Shown here: piece by piece, positions 1-6,825 of the stretch
Position numbering within the stretch: the first letter of the stretch is position 1
Layout of the letters: every line of letters begins with the position of its first letter
From: Rhodobacterales bacterium
Lineage (GTDB): Bacteria > Pseudomonadota > Alphaproteobacteria > Rhodobacterales > Rhodobacteraceae
NCBI GenBank assembly: GCA_009992615.1
Contig: JAACVA010000064.1
Coordinates: forward strand, 1-14,323
Direction of reading: 5' to 3'
DNA length: 14,323 nt
Notes under the pieces: model-generated
Told to the model about the DNA's origin: nothing
The model's database searches: none
What the model saw: only the letters and a program-made list of their open reading frames with translations
Position numbers and translations under genes: made by a program

Positions 1-2035
1 AGGAAAACGGCCCGCCCGACCACGGTGCAAAGCCCCAGCCCAGTATCGCGCCCACGTCGCCTTCGCGGATGTCGGTCAACACACCGTCCTCATAGGCGCG
101 CACCGCCTCAAGCACCTGCGCGAACAACAGGCGGTGCTGCACCTCGGTCAGATCGGGTTGCACGTCGGTGGGGCCATATTTGGCCAAACCCTCCCACAGG
201 CCGGTCCGCCTGCCCTTGTCGTCATAGGCATAAAATCCGGCATTGGCCTTGCGCCCCATGCGCCCTTGATCGGCCATCCAGAACAACACCTCGTCCACCG
301 CGCCATCGGGATAGGCATCACCCATTGCCGCCCGCGTCGCCTTGGCGATCTTCACCCCCAAATCGATGCTGGTCTCATCGACCAGTTGCAGCGGCCCAAG
401 GGGCATTCCCACCATTCTTGCGGCGTTTTCGATCAGGGCGGGGGTGACACCTTCGGCCACCATGCGGATGCCTTCGTTGAGATAGGGAATGATGCAGCGA
501 TTGGCATAAAAGAACCGCGCATCGTTTACCACGATCGGCGTCTTGCGGATCTGGCGCACGAAATCCAGCGCCTTTGCCACCGCAACATCGCCGGTTTGGG
601 CACCCTTGATGATCTCGACCAGCATCATCTTGTCCACCGGCGAAAAGAAGTGGAGGCCGATGAACTGTTCCGGCCGCGCGCTGGCCTTGGCCAGATCGGT
701 GATCGGCAGGGTGGATGTGTTGGTCGCAAAGATACACTCGGCGCCGACCACCTGTTCCACGGCCTTTGTCACCTCGGCCTTGATACCGGGGTCTTCAAAA
801 ACCGCCTCGACGATCAGATCACAGCCCTTGAGCGCGGCATAATCCGTTGTGGCGTTGATCAGGGACAGCACCTGTTCCTTCTTCTCTGCCGTTGCCTTTT
901 TGCGCGCGATGCCCTTGTCCATGTAATCGGCGCTGTAGGTCTTGCCCTTGTCGGCCGCGTCCTGTTTCTGGTCGACCAGCACCACCTCAATGCCCGCCAA
1001 GGCGGATACCAGAGCAATGCCCGCGCCCATCATGCCGGCCCCCATGACACCAACCTTTTTCACCGTCTGATCTGGCACATCAGGGCGGTTGGCGCCTTTT
1101 TCCAAGGCTTGTTTGTTGATGAACAGGCTGCGGATCATCGCCGACGACGATGGATCCATCAGCACATGGGTGAACCAGCGCGCCTCGATCCGCAACGCGG
1201 TGTCAAATGGCACCAGCGCGCCCTCGTACACGGCGGACAGCAGCGCCTTGGCCGCCGGATACACCCCTTGGGTTTTGCCGTTCACCATGGCGCTGGCGCC
1301 AACAAAGGTCATGAACCCGGCAGGGTGATAGGGCGCGCCGCCCGGCATTTTCCAGCCCTTCACATCCCACGGTTTGACGATATCGGCGTCCTTGGCCGAC
1401 AGCACCCAGGCGCGGGCGGCTGCCAACGGATCGGGCGAAACCTCATCGACCAGCGCCGCCGATTTCGCCTTGGCCGGGTCCAGCATCCGACCTTCCAACA
1501 AAACGGGCGAGGCCGCCATGACGCCCACCATGCGGGAATAGCGCGTGGTGCCACCGCCGCCAGGAAAAAGGCCCAGCTGTATTTCCGGCAAGCCGATCCT
1601 TGCCTTCGGATTGTCGGTCATGAACCGGCGATGACAGGCCAGCGCGATTTCCGTGCCGATGCCCGCGCAGGTGCCATTGATCGCACAGGCCACGGGTTTG
1701 CCGCCCTTGTTGGTCTTGGGGTCCATTCCCGCGCGTTCCAGTTTGCGCAAAATGCGGTGGCCGTCCATCGTGAAATCGAACAGGCCCTGCGCCGGGGTGT
1801 CGCCGCTTTCCTCGCGGATGGAGGCTAGCACGTTCAGATCCATCCCGCCGGCGAAATCCTTCTTGCCGCTGGTGATGACGATTCCCTTGCAGGCGTCATC
1901 GGCCAGCGCGCGTTCGATCAGATCCTCGACCAGCGTGAACGCCGCGCGTGTCAGAACGTTCATCGATTTTCCGGGCGCGTCCCAGGTGATGATTGCGACG
2001 CCATCGGCGCCAAGGTCATAGGTGAAATCGGTCAT
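1..2035 (-). CDS. fadJ: FadJ-type enoyl-CoA hydratase / 3-hydroxyacyl-CoA dehydrogenase (3' end cut by window)
   Basis: This bifunctional beta-oxidation enzyme hydrates enoyl-CoA and then oxidises L-3-hydroxyacyl-CoA with NAD+ in the cytoplasm. 678 codons are visible from the ATG at 2035; the family runs to about 700-735 aa, so only the last few dozen residues are missing. Residues 1-190 are the crotonase domain, with both catalytic glutamates in place (E129 in GIGTEIALAC, E151 in IGLPEIQLG). The dehydrogenase begins with the Rossmann motif GVMGAGMMGAG (glycines 332, 334, 337). Its catalytic pair is H462 in GLHFFSPV and E474 in MLVEIIKG. The C-terminal half-repeat reaches GWGFAPWSGGPF, the usual end motif. 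A GAGG Shine-Dalgarno lies just upstream, and only 10 bp separate it from the thiolase stop, so the two are surely co-transcribed. The family is certain; the choice of fadJ over fadB is inferred from the separate downstream-encoded partner. Confidence 0.95.
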   Translation of the reverse strand, partial: MTDFTYDLGADGVAIITWDAPGKSMNVLTRAAFTLVEDLIERALADDACKGIVITSGKKDFAGGMDLNVLASIREESGDTPAQGLFDFTMDGHRILRKLERAGMDPKTNKGGKPVACAINGTCAGIGTEIALACHRRFMTDNPKARIGLPEIQLGLFPGGGGTTRYSRMVGVMAASPVLLEGRMLDPAKAKSAALVDEVSPDPLAAARAWVLSAKDADIVKPWDVKGWKMPGGAPYHPAGFMTFVGASAMVNGKTQGVYPAAKALLSAVYEGALVPFDTALRIEARWFTHVLMDPSSSAMIRSLFINKQALEKGANRPDVPDQTVKKVGVMGAGMMGAGIALVSALAGIEVVLVDQKQDAADKGKTYSADYMDKGIARKKATAEKKEQVLSLINATTDYAALKGCDLIVEAVFEDPGIKAEVTKAVEQVVGAECIFATNTSTLPITDLAKASARPEQFIGLHFFSPVDKMMLVEIIKGAQTGDVAVAKALDFVRQIRKTPIVVNDARFFYANRCIIPYLNEGIRMVAEGVTPALIENAARMVGMPLGPLQLVDETSIDLGVKIAKATRAAMGDAYPDGAVDEVLFWMADQGRMGRKANAGFYAYDDKGRRTGLWEGLAKYGPTDVQPDLTEVQHRLLFAQVLEAVRAYEDGVLTDIREGDVGAILGWGFAPWSGGPFS

Positions 2036-2045
2036 GGTCTGGTCC

Positions 2046-3257
2046 TCACACGCGTTCGATGATGGTGGCAACGCCCATGCCGGACGCGATGCACAGGGTG
2101 GCAAGACCAACCTCCTTGTCCGAGCGTTCCAACTCGTCCAGCAGGGTGCCGAGGATGATCGCCCCGGTTGCACCCAACGGGTGGCCCATGGCAATCGCGC
2201 CACCGTTCACGTTGACCACCGAAGGATCCACATCAAATGCCTGCATGAACCGCAGGACAACGGCGGCAAAGGCTTCGTTCACCTCGAACAGGTCGATGTC
2301 TCCGATCACCATGCCGTAATCCTTCAGGATCTTCCGGGTCACCGGCACCGGGCCGGTCAGCATGATTGTGGGATCGGTGCCGATCTTGGCTGTCGCGCGG
2401 ATGCGGGCACGGGGCTTCAACCCGTGCGCCTCGCCCCATTCCTTCGATCCAATCAGCATGGCGGCCGAGCCATCGACGATGCCGCTGGAATTGCCGGCAT
2501 GATGAACATGGTTGATCCGCTCAAGATGCGGATATTTCATCAACGCCACCTTGTCGAACCCCGGCATCACCTCGCCCATGTCCTTGAACGCGGGTTTCAA
2601 TGCGCCCAGCGTCTGCATGTCGGTGCCGGGGCGCATGTATTCATCCACCGACAGGATCGGCAACCCGTTGATGTCCCTCACCTCGATCATCGACTTGGCA
2701 AACCGGTTGTCGGCCCAGGCCGCAGCGGCGCGTTTTTGCGATTCGACCGCCAAGGCATCGACATCATCCCGGGTAAACCCGTATTCCGTGGCGATGATGT
2801 CGGCGCTGATCCCCTGGGGCACAAAATAGCTGTCCATTGCAATGCTGGGGTCCACGGCAATCGCCGCGCCATCACTGCCCATGGGCACGCGTCCCATCAT
2901 CTCGGCCCCGCCCGCGATGTAGGCGCCGCCTGCCCCGGCGCGCACCTGGTTGGCGGCAAGGTTCACCGCCTCCATGGCGCTGGCGCAAAATCGGTTGATC
3001 GAAAGGCCCGGAATGCTTTGATCGAGGTCAGACGCCAAAACGGCAGTGCGCGCCAGACAGCCGCCCTGTTCGCCCACCGGAGTGACGTTGCCCCAGATCA
3101 CATCCTCAACCGCGTGACCCTCAAGCCCGCTGCGCGCTTTGATCGCGTTCAGCATCAGGGCGGACAGGCGCACGCTGGTCACCTCATGCAGGCTGCCCTC
3201 GGCGCGCCCCTTGCCGCGGGGGCTGCGGACGGCATCGAAGATATAGGCGTCATTCAT
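2046..3257 (-). CDS. fadA: Acetyl-CoA C-acyltransferase (thiolase, FadA/FadI type)
   Basis: Thiolase of 403 aa that cleaves 3-ketoacyl-CoA with CoA to acetyl-CoA and a shortened acyl-CoA, the last step of beta-oxidation. All thiolase signatures are present: the nucleophilic cysteine C91 in NRFCASAMEAV, the histidine H359 in GGAIAMGHPLGATGA, and the second catalytic cysteine C389 in CIASGMGVATIIERV at the extreme C-terminus. The ATG at 3257 is preferred over the in-frame TTG at 3272 because AAAGGAAA lies 5-12 nt upstream of it and the family usually starts at this point. The stop codon of the GST-like gene (3269-3271) overlaps this ribosome binding site, so translation may be coupled. With the downstream fadJ it forms the usual trifunctional fatty-acid oxidation pair. 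The long plus-strand reading frame across this gene is only its shadow. Confidence 0.95.
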   Translation of the reverse strand: MNDAYIFDAVRSPRGKGRAEGSLHEVTSVRLSALMLNAIKARSGLEGHAVEDVIWGNVTPVGEQGGCLARTAVLASDLDQSIPGLSINRFCASAMEAVNLAANQVRAGAGGAYIAGGAEMMGRVPMGSDGAAIAVDPSIAMDSYFVPQGISADIIATEYGFTRDDVDALAVESQKRAAAAWADNRFAKSMIEVRDINGLPILSVDEYMRPGTDMQTLGALKPAFKDMGEVMPGFDKVALMKYPHLERINHVHHAGNSSGIVDGSAAMLIGSKEWGEAHGLKPRARIRATAKIGTDPTIMLTGPVPVTRKILKDYGMVIGDIDLFEVNEAFAAVVLRFMQAFDVDPSVVNVNGGAIAMGHPLGATGAIILGTLLDELERSDKEVGLATLCIASGMGVATIIERV

Positions 3258-3268
3258 CGGGTTTCCTT

Positions 3269-3907
3269 TCAAGCGCGGTCTGCGGGAGAGCCGGGCATCA
3301 AATCATAAGGATGTTTCCAGCCGGGCAGGGAGGTGATGTTGCCCAGCCAGCGGTCGATATTCGGCCAGTCGGCACGGTCAAAGCCGAACGGTTCGGGGTA
3401 AAAAAGATAACCGCAGCACGACAGGTCAGCCATTGTCACGCTGTCGCCGACGATCCAGTCGCGGGCATCCAGATGGGCGTTCAGCACGCCATAGGCGCTG
3501 TGCAGACGGGCCTGGGTGAAGGCGATCACCTCGGCCGGGCGCTTGGCTTCGGGCAGAAAGTTCATCAGGAACCGGCACATGCCCGCCGGACTGGACAGTT
3601 TATGATTGTCCCACAACACCCAGCGCAACACCTCGCGCCGCCCTTCGGCGGTGTCGGCGGTCAGCTTTCCTGTCAGGTCTACGATATAGTCCTGAATCGC
3701 GCCCGATTGTGTCAGATGATAATCACCATCGACCATCACCGGCACCTCGCCCATGGCGTTGACATCGCGTTTGTACGCCGCCGTTCGGGTTTCGCCGCCA
3801 AAGAAATCCACATGTACCGGTGCCCAGTCCAGCCCCGACAATTCCAAAGCCAGCGCCGCCTTGTAGGCGTTGCCACTTTCTCCAAAGCAATAAAGCCTGA
3901 TCGTCAT
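3269..3907 (-). CDS. Glutathione S-transferase-like protein
   Basis: Protein of 212 aa, the usual length for a cytosolic GST. The N-terminal thioredoxin-like half starts MTIRLYCFGESGNAYKAAL, where the serine of the ESGN stretch (residue 11) is a plausible glutathione-activating residue. It continues with the cis-proline segment GEVPVMVDG and the glutathione-contact loop LTQSGAIQDYI. The C-terminal helical half carries VTMADLSCCGYLF, matching the N-capping box of GSTs. The start at 3907 is chosen because AAGGAAA lies just upstream; the frame stays open to 4186, but that extension has no family resemblance. It sits 11 bp ahead of the thiolase. Its role in fatty-acid oxidation is unknown; detoxification of reactive enoyl or aldehyde intermediates is a guess from position. 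Confidence 0.88.
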   Translation of the reverse strand: MTIRLYCFGESGNAYKAALALELSGLDWAPVHVDFFGGETRTAAYKRDVNAMGEVPVMVDGDYHLTQSGAIQDYIVDLTGKLTADTAEGRREVLRWVLWDNHKLSSPAGMCRFLMNFLPEAKRPAEVIAFTQARLHSAYGVLNAHLDARDWIVGDSVTMADLSCCGYLFYPEPFGFDRADWPNIDRWLGNITSLPGWKHPYDLMPGSPADRA

Positions 3908-3932
3908 GCTGGTTTCCTTTTCTGGTGTTGGA

Positions 3933-3953
3933 GTGGGGGTTTGCCACCCCCAC
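3933..3953. repeat. Perfect 8-bp hairpin
   Basis: GTGGGGGT (3933-3940) and ACCCCCAC (3946-3953) form a perfect stem with a 5-nt loop, TTGCC. The hairpin lies 26 bp upstream of the GST-like start and has no T-run on either strand, so it is not a classical terminator. In the GST mRNA it would sit in the 5' leader if transcription starts farther upstream. It abuts the extragenic repeat copy at 3956-3984. Confidence 0.6.
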
Positions 3954-3955
3954 AC

Positions 3956-3984
3956 CCCCGGCGAGTTATTGTCCAAAGAAGAAG
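3956..3984 (+). repeat. Short extragenic repeat, copy A
   Basis: The stretch CCGGCGAGTTATTG followed by TCCAAAGAAGAAG resembles the minus-strand sequence at 4136-4166 (CCGGCGGGAGTTTTT then GGACAAAGAAGAA). The two copies face opposite ways, about 150 bp apart. From memory, related words at gene ends are common in Rhodobacteraceae genomes; this was not verified by a search. Confidence 0.45.
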
Positions 3985-4050
3985 CTTCAACGTAAGGATC
4001 TGTTAAGGTTAATGTCCCTAGACTTGGGTGCGGTACAGGCTGGAGAGTCG

Positions 4051-4104
4051 ATGACCGCCAAAGGAGAAGCCGCTTCATCGCCGCCTGAAAAAGGCACTGG
4101 GTAA
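4051..4104 (+). CDS. Cryptic 17-codon mini-ORF with ribosome binding site
   Basis: An ATG at 4051 is preceded by GGAG at 4042-4045 with a 5-nt spacer, a well-placed Shine-Dalgarno. The frame encodes MTAKGEAASSPPEKGTG and stops at 4102. It lies on the opposite strand to all its neighbours, between two inverted repeat copies, and no longer plus-strand gene follows. It could be a leader peptide, the surviving 5' end of a deleted gene, or chance. No family is recognised. Confidence 0.2.
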   Translation: MTAKGEAASSPPEKGTG

Positions 4105-4135
4105 GACCGATATGGCGATGAAGCGCACCTTTGGT

Positions 4136-4166
4136 TTCTTCTTTGTCCAAAAACTCCCGCCGGAGG
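4136..4166 (-). repeat. Short extragenic repeat, copy B, with weak terminator
   Basis: Read on the minus strand, this is CCTCCGGCGGGAG followed by TTTTT and GGACAAAGAAGAA. CTCC and GGAG (4154-4157 with 4162-4165) form a 4-bp stem with loop GGCG directly before five T residues (4149-4153). It lies 28 bp downstream of the RHH-like gene stop, where a terminator for the merR-acyl-CoA dehydrogenase unit would be expected. The stem is short, so termination may be weak. Confidence 0.4.
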
Positions 4167-4193
4167 CATCCTGCGCTTTCCACCACTGCAACA

Positions 4194-4406
4194 TCAGCGT
4201 TTTCGTGCCCCGAGCTCTGCCGTGAACAGCCGCAAACGGGCAGTTAGATTTTCGGAACGGGTCACGCTGTCGAAATGTTCAAACAGAAAGCTGAGCGCTT
4301 CGCCTTCTTCCAGTCCGGCCTCACTTGCGAAGCGTTTGAGGCGCCGGTAGGCATCCTCGGTCATCGCAACGGGCAGGCGGCGGGTCAGACGAAAGCGTTT
4401 GGGCAC
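4194..4406 (-). CDS. Small ribbon-helix-helix-like protein
   Basis: 70-aa protein starting at a GTG (4406) with AAAGGA about 7 nt upstream. The first part, RRLPVAMTEDAYRRLKRFAS, reads as a short beta strand followed by an amphipathic helix. After a glycine-containing turn comes a second helix (EALSFLFEHFDSV). This strand-helix-helix order is that of RHH/CopG-type DNA-binding proteins. The remainder is a basic helix ending in GARKR. It sits 21 bp downstream of the acyl-CoA dehydrogenase stop and is almost certainly co-transcribed with it. A regulatory role in the locus is possible but unproven; no named family is recognised. Confidence 0.7.
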   Translation of the reverse strand: MPKRFRLTRRLPVAMTEDAYRRLKRFASEAGLEEGEALSFLFEHFDSVTRSENLTARLRLFTAELGARKR

Positions 4407-4427
4407 GAGTGGTCCTTTCGACCGGGG

Positions 4428-6203
4428 TCAGAAATTTGCAGCCGCAAGGTCCATCACGGTTTCTGATCCGCTGGTGATGCGGGCCAGGTGCAGCGCCGTG
4501 GCGGGAAGGTGACGCGCCATGTAATAGCGGCCTGTGGTGATCTTGGTTTCGTGGAAAATGGGGTTGGTATCGCCTGCGGCCAGCGCGGCCATCGACGCCT
4601 GCGCCATCCTCGCCCACATCAGCCCCAGGCAGACATGGCCGAACAGATGCATGAAATCATACGACCCGGCCAGCGCGGCGTTGGGGGTTTTTATGTTCTG
4701 CATGAAATACATGGCGGCGGATTGCAAGTCCTTGCTGGCGGATTTCAGCGGGTCGAGGAACTGTGCTTTCAGATCGGCGTCGGCTTCGTTGTCTTTGATG
4801 AACGTCTTCACCAGGTCGAAAAAGCCGATCACCGTCTTGCCGCCGTTCAGGCCCAGCTTGCGGCCCACCAGATCCAGCGATTGAATGCCGTTGGTGCCTT
4901 CATAGATCATCGTGATCCGAGCATCGCGCACGAATTGTTCCAGTCCCCATTCGCGGGTGAACCCTGATCCTCCCAGGGTTTGCTGGGCCAGCACGGTTGT
5001 TTCAAAGCCTTTGTCGGTCAAGAAACCCTTCAGCACCGGGATCAGCAGCGACACCAGCGCGTCTGCCTCGGCGTCGTCGTTGCGCCGGGCGCGGTCGATC
5101 AGCGAAGCGGCCCAGAAGGTGAAGGCGCGGGCGCCCTCGATAAAGGATTTCTGGTGCATCAGGTTACGGCGCACGTCGGGGTGCACGATGATCGGGTCGG
5201 CGGGTTTGTCAGGTGCCTCGACACCTGTGACTGCGCGGCCCTGCAAGCGGTCCTGGGCAAAGGCCAGGGCGTTTTGATAGGCCACCGCACCCTGGGCATA
5301 GCCCTGAAGGCCCACGCCGAGGCGGGCTTCGTTCATCATGGTGAACATGGCGCGCATTCCCTTGTGCATCTCGCCGATCAGAAAGCCGGTGGCGCCGTCA
5401 TAGTTCATCACGCAGGTGGCGTTGCCGTGGATGCCCATCTTTTTCTCAAGCCCGCCGCAGGACAGGGCGTTGCGCGCGCCGAGACTGCCATCGTCGTTCA
5501 CCAGGAATTTTGGCACGATGAACAGCGATATGCCTTTCACGCCATCCGGGCCGCCCGGAATTTTCGCCAGCACCAGGTGGATGATGTTGTCGGTCAGGTC
5601 GTGTTCACCGGCCGAGATCCAGATCTTTTGCCCGCTCACCTTGTATGTGCCGTCGTCCTGGGGTTCGGCCTTTGTGCGGATCAGGCCCAGATCGGTGCCG
5701 CATTGCGGTTCGGTCAGGTTCATCGTGCCCGACCATGATCCTTCGATCATCTTCGGCAGATACATCTGTTTCTGCGAATCCGATCCGTGCACATGGATCG
5801 CCGACATCGCCCCATGCGTCAGGCCCTGGTACATGTTGAATGCCATGTTGGCCGACACGAAGATTTCGCCCACCGTCGATTGCAGCAGATAGGGCATCCC
5901 CTGGCCGCCATAGTCGGGGTCGGCGTCCAGCCCCATCCAGCCCCCGGCGCGCATCTGGTCATAGGCGGCCTTGAACCCGTCGGGGGTGCGCACCGCGCCG
6001 TTTTCCAGGATGCAACCCTGCTGATCGCCCACCGGGTTCAGCGGCGCGAGAACATTCTCGGCCAGCTTGCCTGCCTCCTCGAGGATGGCCCCCGTGAAAT
6101 CGCGGTCCAGCTCGTCATAGCCGGCGATGTCGCTGGCCGAGACGCCTAGAACGTCATGCAGGATGAATTGCATGTCCTTGGTGGGGGCGGTGTAGGTGGG
6201 CAT
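4428..6203 (-). CDS. Acyl-CoA dehydrogenase with C-terminal extension (long, ~590-aa class)
   Basis: FAD-dependent acyl-CoA dehydrogenase of 591 aa that introduces the trans-2 double bond in the first beta-oxidation step. Residues about 35-155 form the N-terminal helical domain. The middle beta domain carries MNLTEPQCGTDLG (161-173) and the flavin-contact motif IWISAGEHDL. The C-terminal helical domain has GGSGF (411-415), and the likely catalytic base is E435 in MIYEGTNGIQ. About 130 residues follow the canonical fold, as in the class that also contains the DMSP-pathway enzyme DmdC. Substrate range (long-chain fatty acyl or methylthiopropanoyl-CoA) cannot be told from sequence alone; the fad neighbours favour fatty acyl-CoA. 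An AGGAG site precedes the ATG, 12 bp from the merR stop. It is probably regulated by that MerR protein. Confidence 0.93.
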   Translation of the reverse strand: MPTYTAPTKDMQFILHDVLGVSASDIAGYDELDRDFTGAILEEAGKLAENVLAPLNPVGDQQGCILENGAVRTPDGFKAAYDQMRAGGWMGLDADPDYGGQGMPYLLQSTVGEIFVSANMAFNMYQGLTHGAMSAIHVHGSDSQKQMYLPKMIEGSWSGTMNLTEPQCGTDLGLIRTKAEPQDDGTYKVSGQKIWISAGEHDLTDNIIHLVLAKIPGGPDGVKGISLFIVPKFLVNDDGSLGARNALSCGGLEKKMGIHGNATCVMNYDGATGFLIGEMHKGMRAMFTMMNEARLGVGLQGYAQGAVAYQNALAFAQDRLQGRAVTGVEAPDKPADPIIVHPDVRRNLMHQKSFIEGARAFTFWAASLIDRARRNDDAEADALVSLLIPVLKGFLTDKGFETTVLAQQTLGGSGFTREWGLEQFVRDARITMIYEGTNGIQSLDLVGRKLGLNGGKTVIGFFDLVKTFIKDNEADADLKAQFLDPLKSASKDLQSAAMYFMQNIKTPNAALAGSYDFMHLFGHVCLGLMWARMAQASMAALAAGDTNPIFHETKITTGRYYMARHLPATALHLARITSGSETVMDLAAANF

Positions 6204-6215
6204 CGGGGGCTCCTG

Positions 6216-6614
6216 TCAGGCTGCGACGTTCTGGGCGCGAAGACTGGCCAGTTTCGCCGACCCCCACTCCAGTTGTTTTTTCAGGTCTGCGATGGCATCG
6301 TCCAGTTCGGCGCGCTGGGCTTGCATGGCGCGCAGGCGCAGCTCGCCGATTTCACAGGTCTTGGCCAATTGCGTCGTTTGCTGGTCGTCGGCATGATACA
6401 GGTCCAGAAGCTGGCGGATTTCCTCAAGCGAAAAACCAAACCGTTTGCCCCGCAGGATCAGTTTCAGGCGGCCCCGGTCGCGGCGTGTAAACAGCCGTTT
6501 CTGGCCTTCGCGGATCGGAAACAACAGCTCTTTCGCCTCATAGAACCGCAGGGTGCGGGGCGTCACGTTGAAGGTGTCACACATCTGGCGGATGGTCATC
6601 AGGGTCTCGGTCAT
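6216..6614 (-). CDS. MerR-family regulator of the beta-oxidation locus
   Basis: 132-aa MerR-type regulator. The N-terminal winged helix-turn-helix is clear: MTIRQMCDTFNVTPRTLRFY is followed by the wing and the helix GFSLEEIRQLLDLY. Residues about 80-120 form the dimerising coiled coil (RAMQAQRAELDDAIADLKKQ). It lacks an obvious cysteine-based metal-binding loop, which argues against a metal sensor and for an acyl-CoA or other small-molecule signal. The ATG at 6614 follows GAGGA; the frame is open to 6680 but upstream residues match nothing. As first gene of the unit with acyl-CoA dehydrogenase it probably controls its own operon via the ACGT repeats at 6679-6710. It is a paralogue of the MerR gene at 6826-7212. 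Confidence 0.9.
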   Translation of the reverse strand: MTETLMTIRQMCDTFNVTPRTLRFYEAKELLFPIREGQKRLFTRRDRGRLKLILRGKRFGFSLEEIRQLLDLYHADDQQTTQLAKTCEIGELRLRAMQAQRAELDDAIADLKKQLEWGSAKLASLRAQNVAA

Positions 6615-6663
6615 GTCGGTCCTCGGGGTTGGCCTGCCATCCCGAAATGTGTCTGTTGGTTTC

Positions 6664-6694
6664 ACCATACAAGCACACATGACGTTAACGTAAA
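6664..6694 (-). promoter_or_regulatory. Candidate promoter of the merR-acyl-CoA dehydrogenase operon
   Basis: On the minus strand TTTACG (6694-6689) and TATGGT (6669-6664) each match four of six sigma-70 consensus bases and are 19 bp apart. A 19-bp spacer is typical of promoters remodelled by MerR-family activators. The -35-like box lies inside the palindrome at 6680-6693, so bound regulator would contact polymerase. A 16-bp alternative using TTGTAT is also possible. Confidence 0.35.
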
Positions 6695-6710
6695 CGAAAC
6701 GTCACGTCAT
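6679..6710. promoter_or_regulatory. ACGT-rich dyad, likely MerR operator
   Basis: ATGACGT (6679-6685) and ACGTCAT (6704-6710) form a perfect inverted repeat with an 18-nt centre. The left half also contains the perfect palindrome ACGTTAACGT (6682-6691). The right half contains ACGTCACGT (6699-6707). There are thus four ACGT words in 32 bp, in front of the merR gene. From memory, regulators of fatty-acid and branched-chain amino acid genes of the MerR type (LiuR) use ACGT-containing sites, which fits but is not proof. Confidence 0.55.
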
Positions 6711-6757
6711 TTCAGGGATGGAACAAGATTGTGAAAGTTGACGATAGGAATGCGCAA

Positions 6758-6780
6758 TTTCATTGAATGAAAAGCGCTTT
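6758..6780. repeat. Two overlapping short palindromes
   Basis: TTTCATTGAATGAAA (6758-6772) is a perfect 15-nt palindrome around a central G. It runs into AAAGCGCTTT (6771-6780), a perfect 10-bp palindrome, sharing two bases. Both lie between the two merR genes, about 46 bp past the stop of the second. They could be an operator or the remains of a terminator; no T-run follows. Confidence 0.4.
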
Positions 6781-6825
6781 GGATGGGGTGTCGGGATGTG
6801 AAGCGAGGGGCGGGTTGACGCAAGG

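Larger units (their letters stand above)
3908..4193. other. Intergenic gap inside the beta-oxidation locus
   Basis: These 286 bp separate the small RHH-like gene from the GST-like gene on the minus strand. They hold, from left to right, a perfect 8-bp hairpin, a short extragenic repeat on the plus strand, a stretch rich in TTAA words (about 3997-4015), a plus-strand Shine-Dalgarno plus 17-codon mini-ORF, and a second repeat copy on the minus strand that includes a weak terminator. I see no convincing conventional gene. The gap suggests that gst-fadA-fadJ has its own promoter; I could not identify clear -35/-10 boxes for it. Confidence 0.6.

Noticed and set aside
134..1828. Long plus-strand open frame (564 codons) over the FadJ gene
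   Set aside because: It is the antisense shadow of a gene with complete catalytic motifs on the minus strand; its translation is rich in H, R, G and D without family motifs.
2022..3308. Long plus-strand open frame over the thiolase gene
   Set aside because: Antisense shadow caused by high GC; the minus strand encodes an intact thiolase.
4031..4115. Glycine-riboswitch-like words (CTGGAGAG ... CCGCCAAAGGAG ... GCCTGAAAAAGGC)
   Set aside because: Some words resemble the aptamer core, but the flanking stems do not form and no glycine-related or any plus-strand gene follows; GGAG here is better explained as a ribosome binding site.
3908..4186. N-terminal extension of the GST-like protein to 305 aa
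   Set aside because: No GST resemblance, crosses a hairpin and repeats, and the internal ATG at 3907 has a good ribosome binding site and the canonical GST N-terminus.
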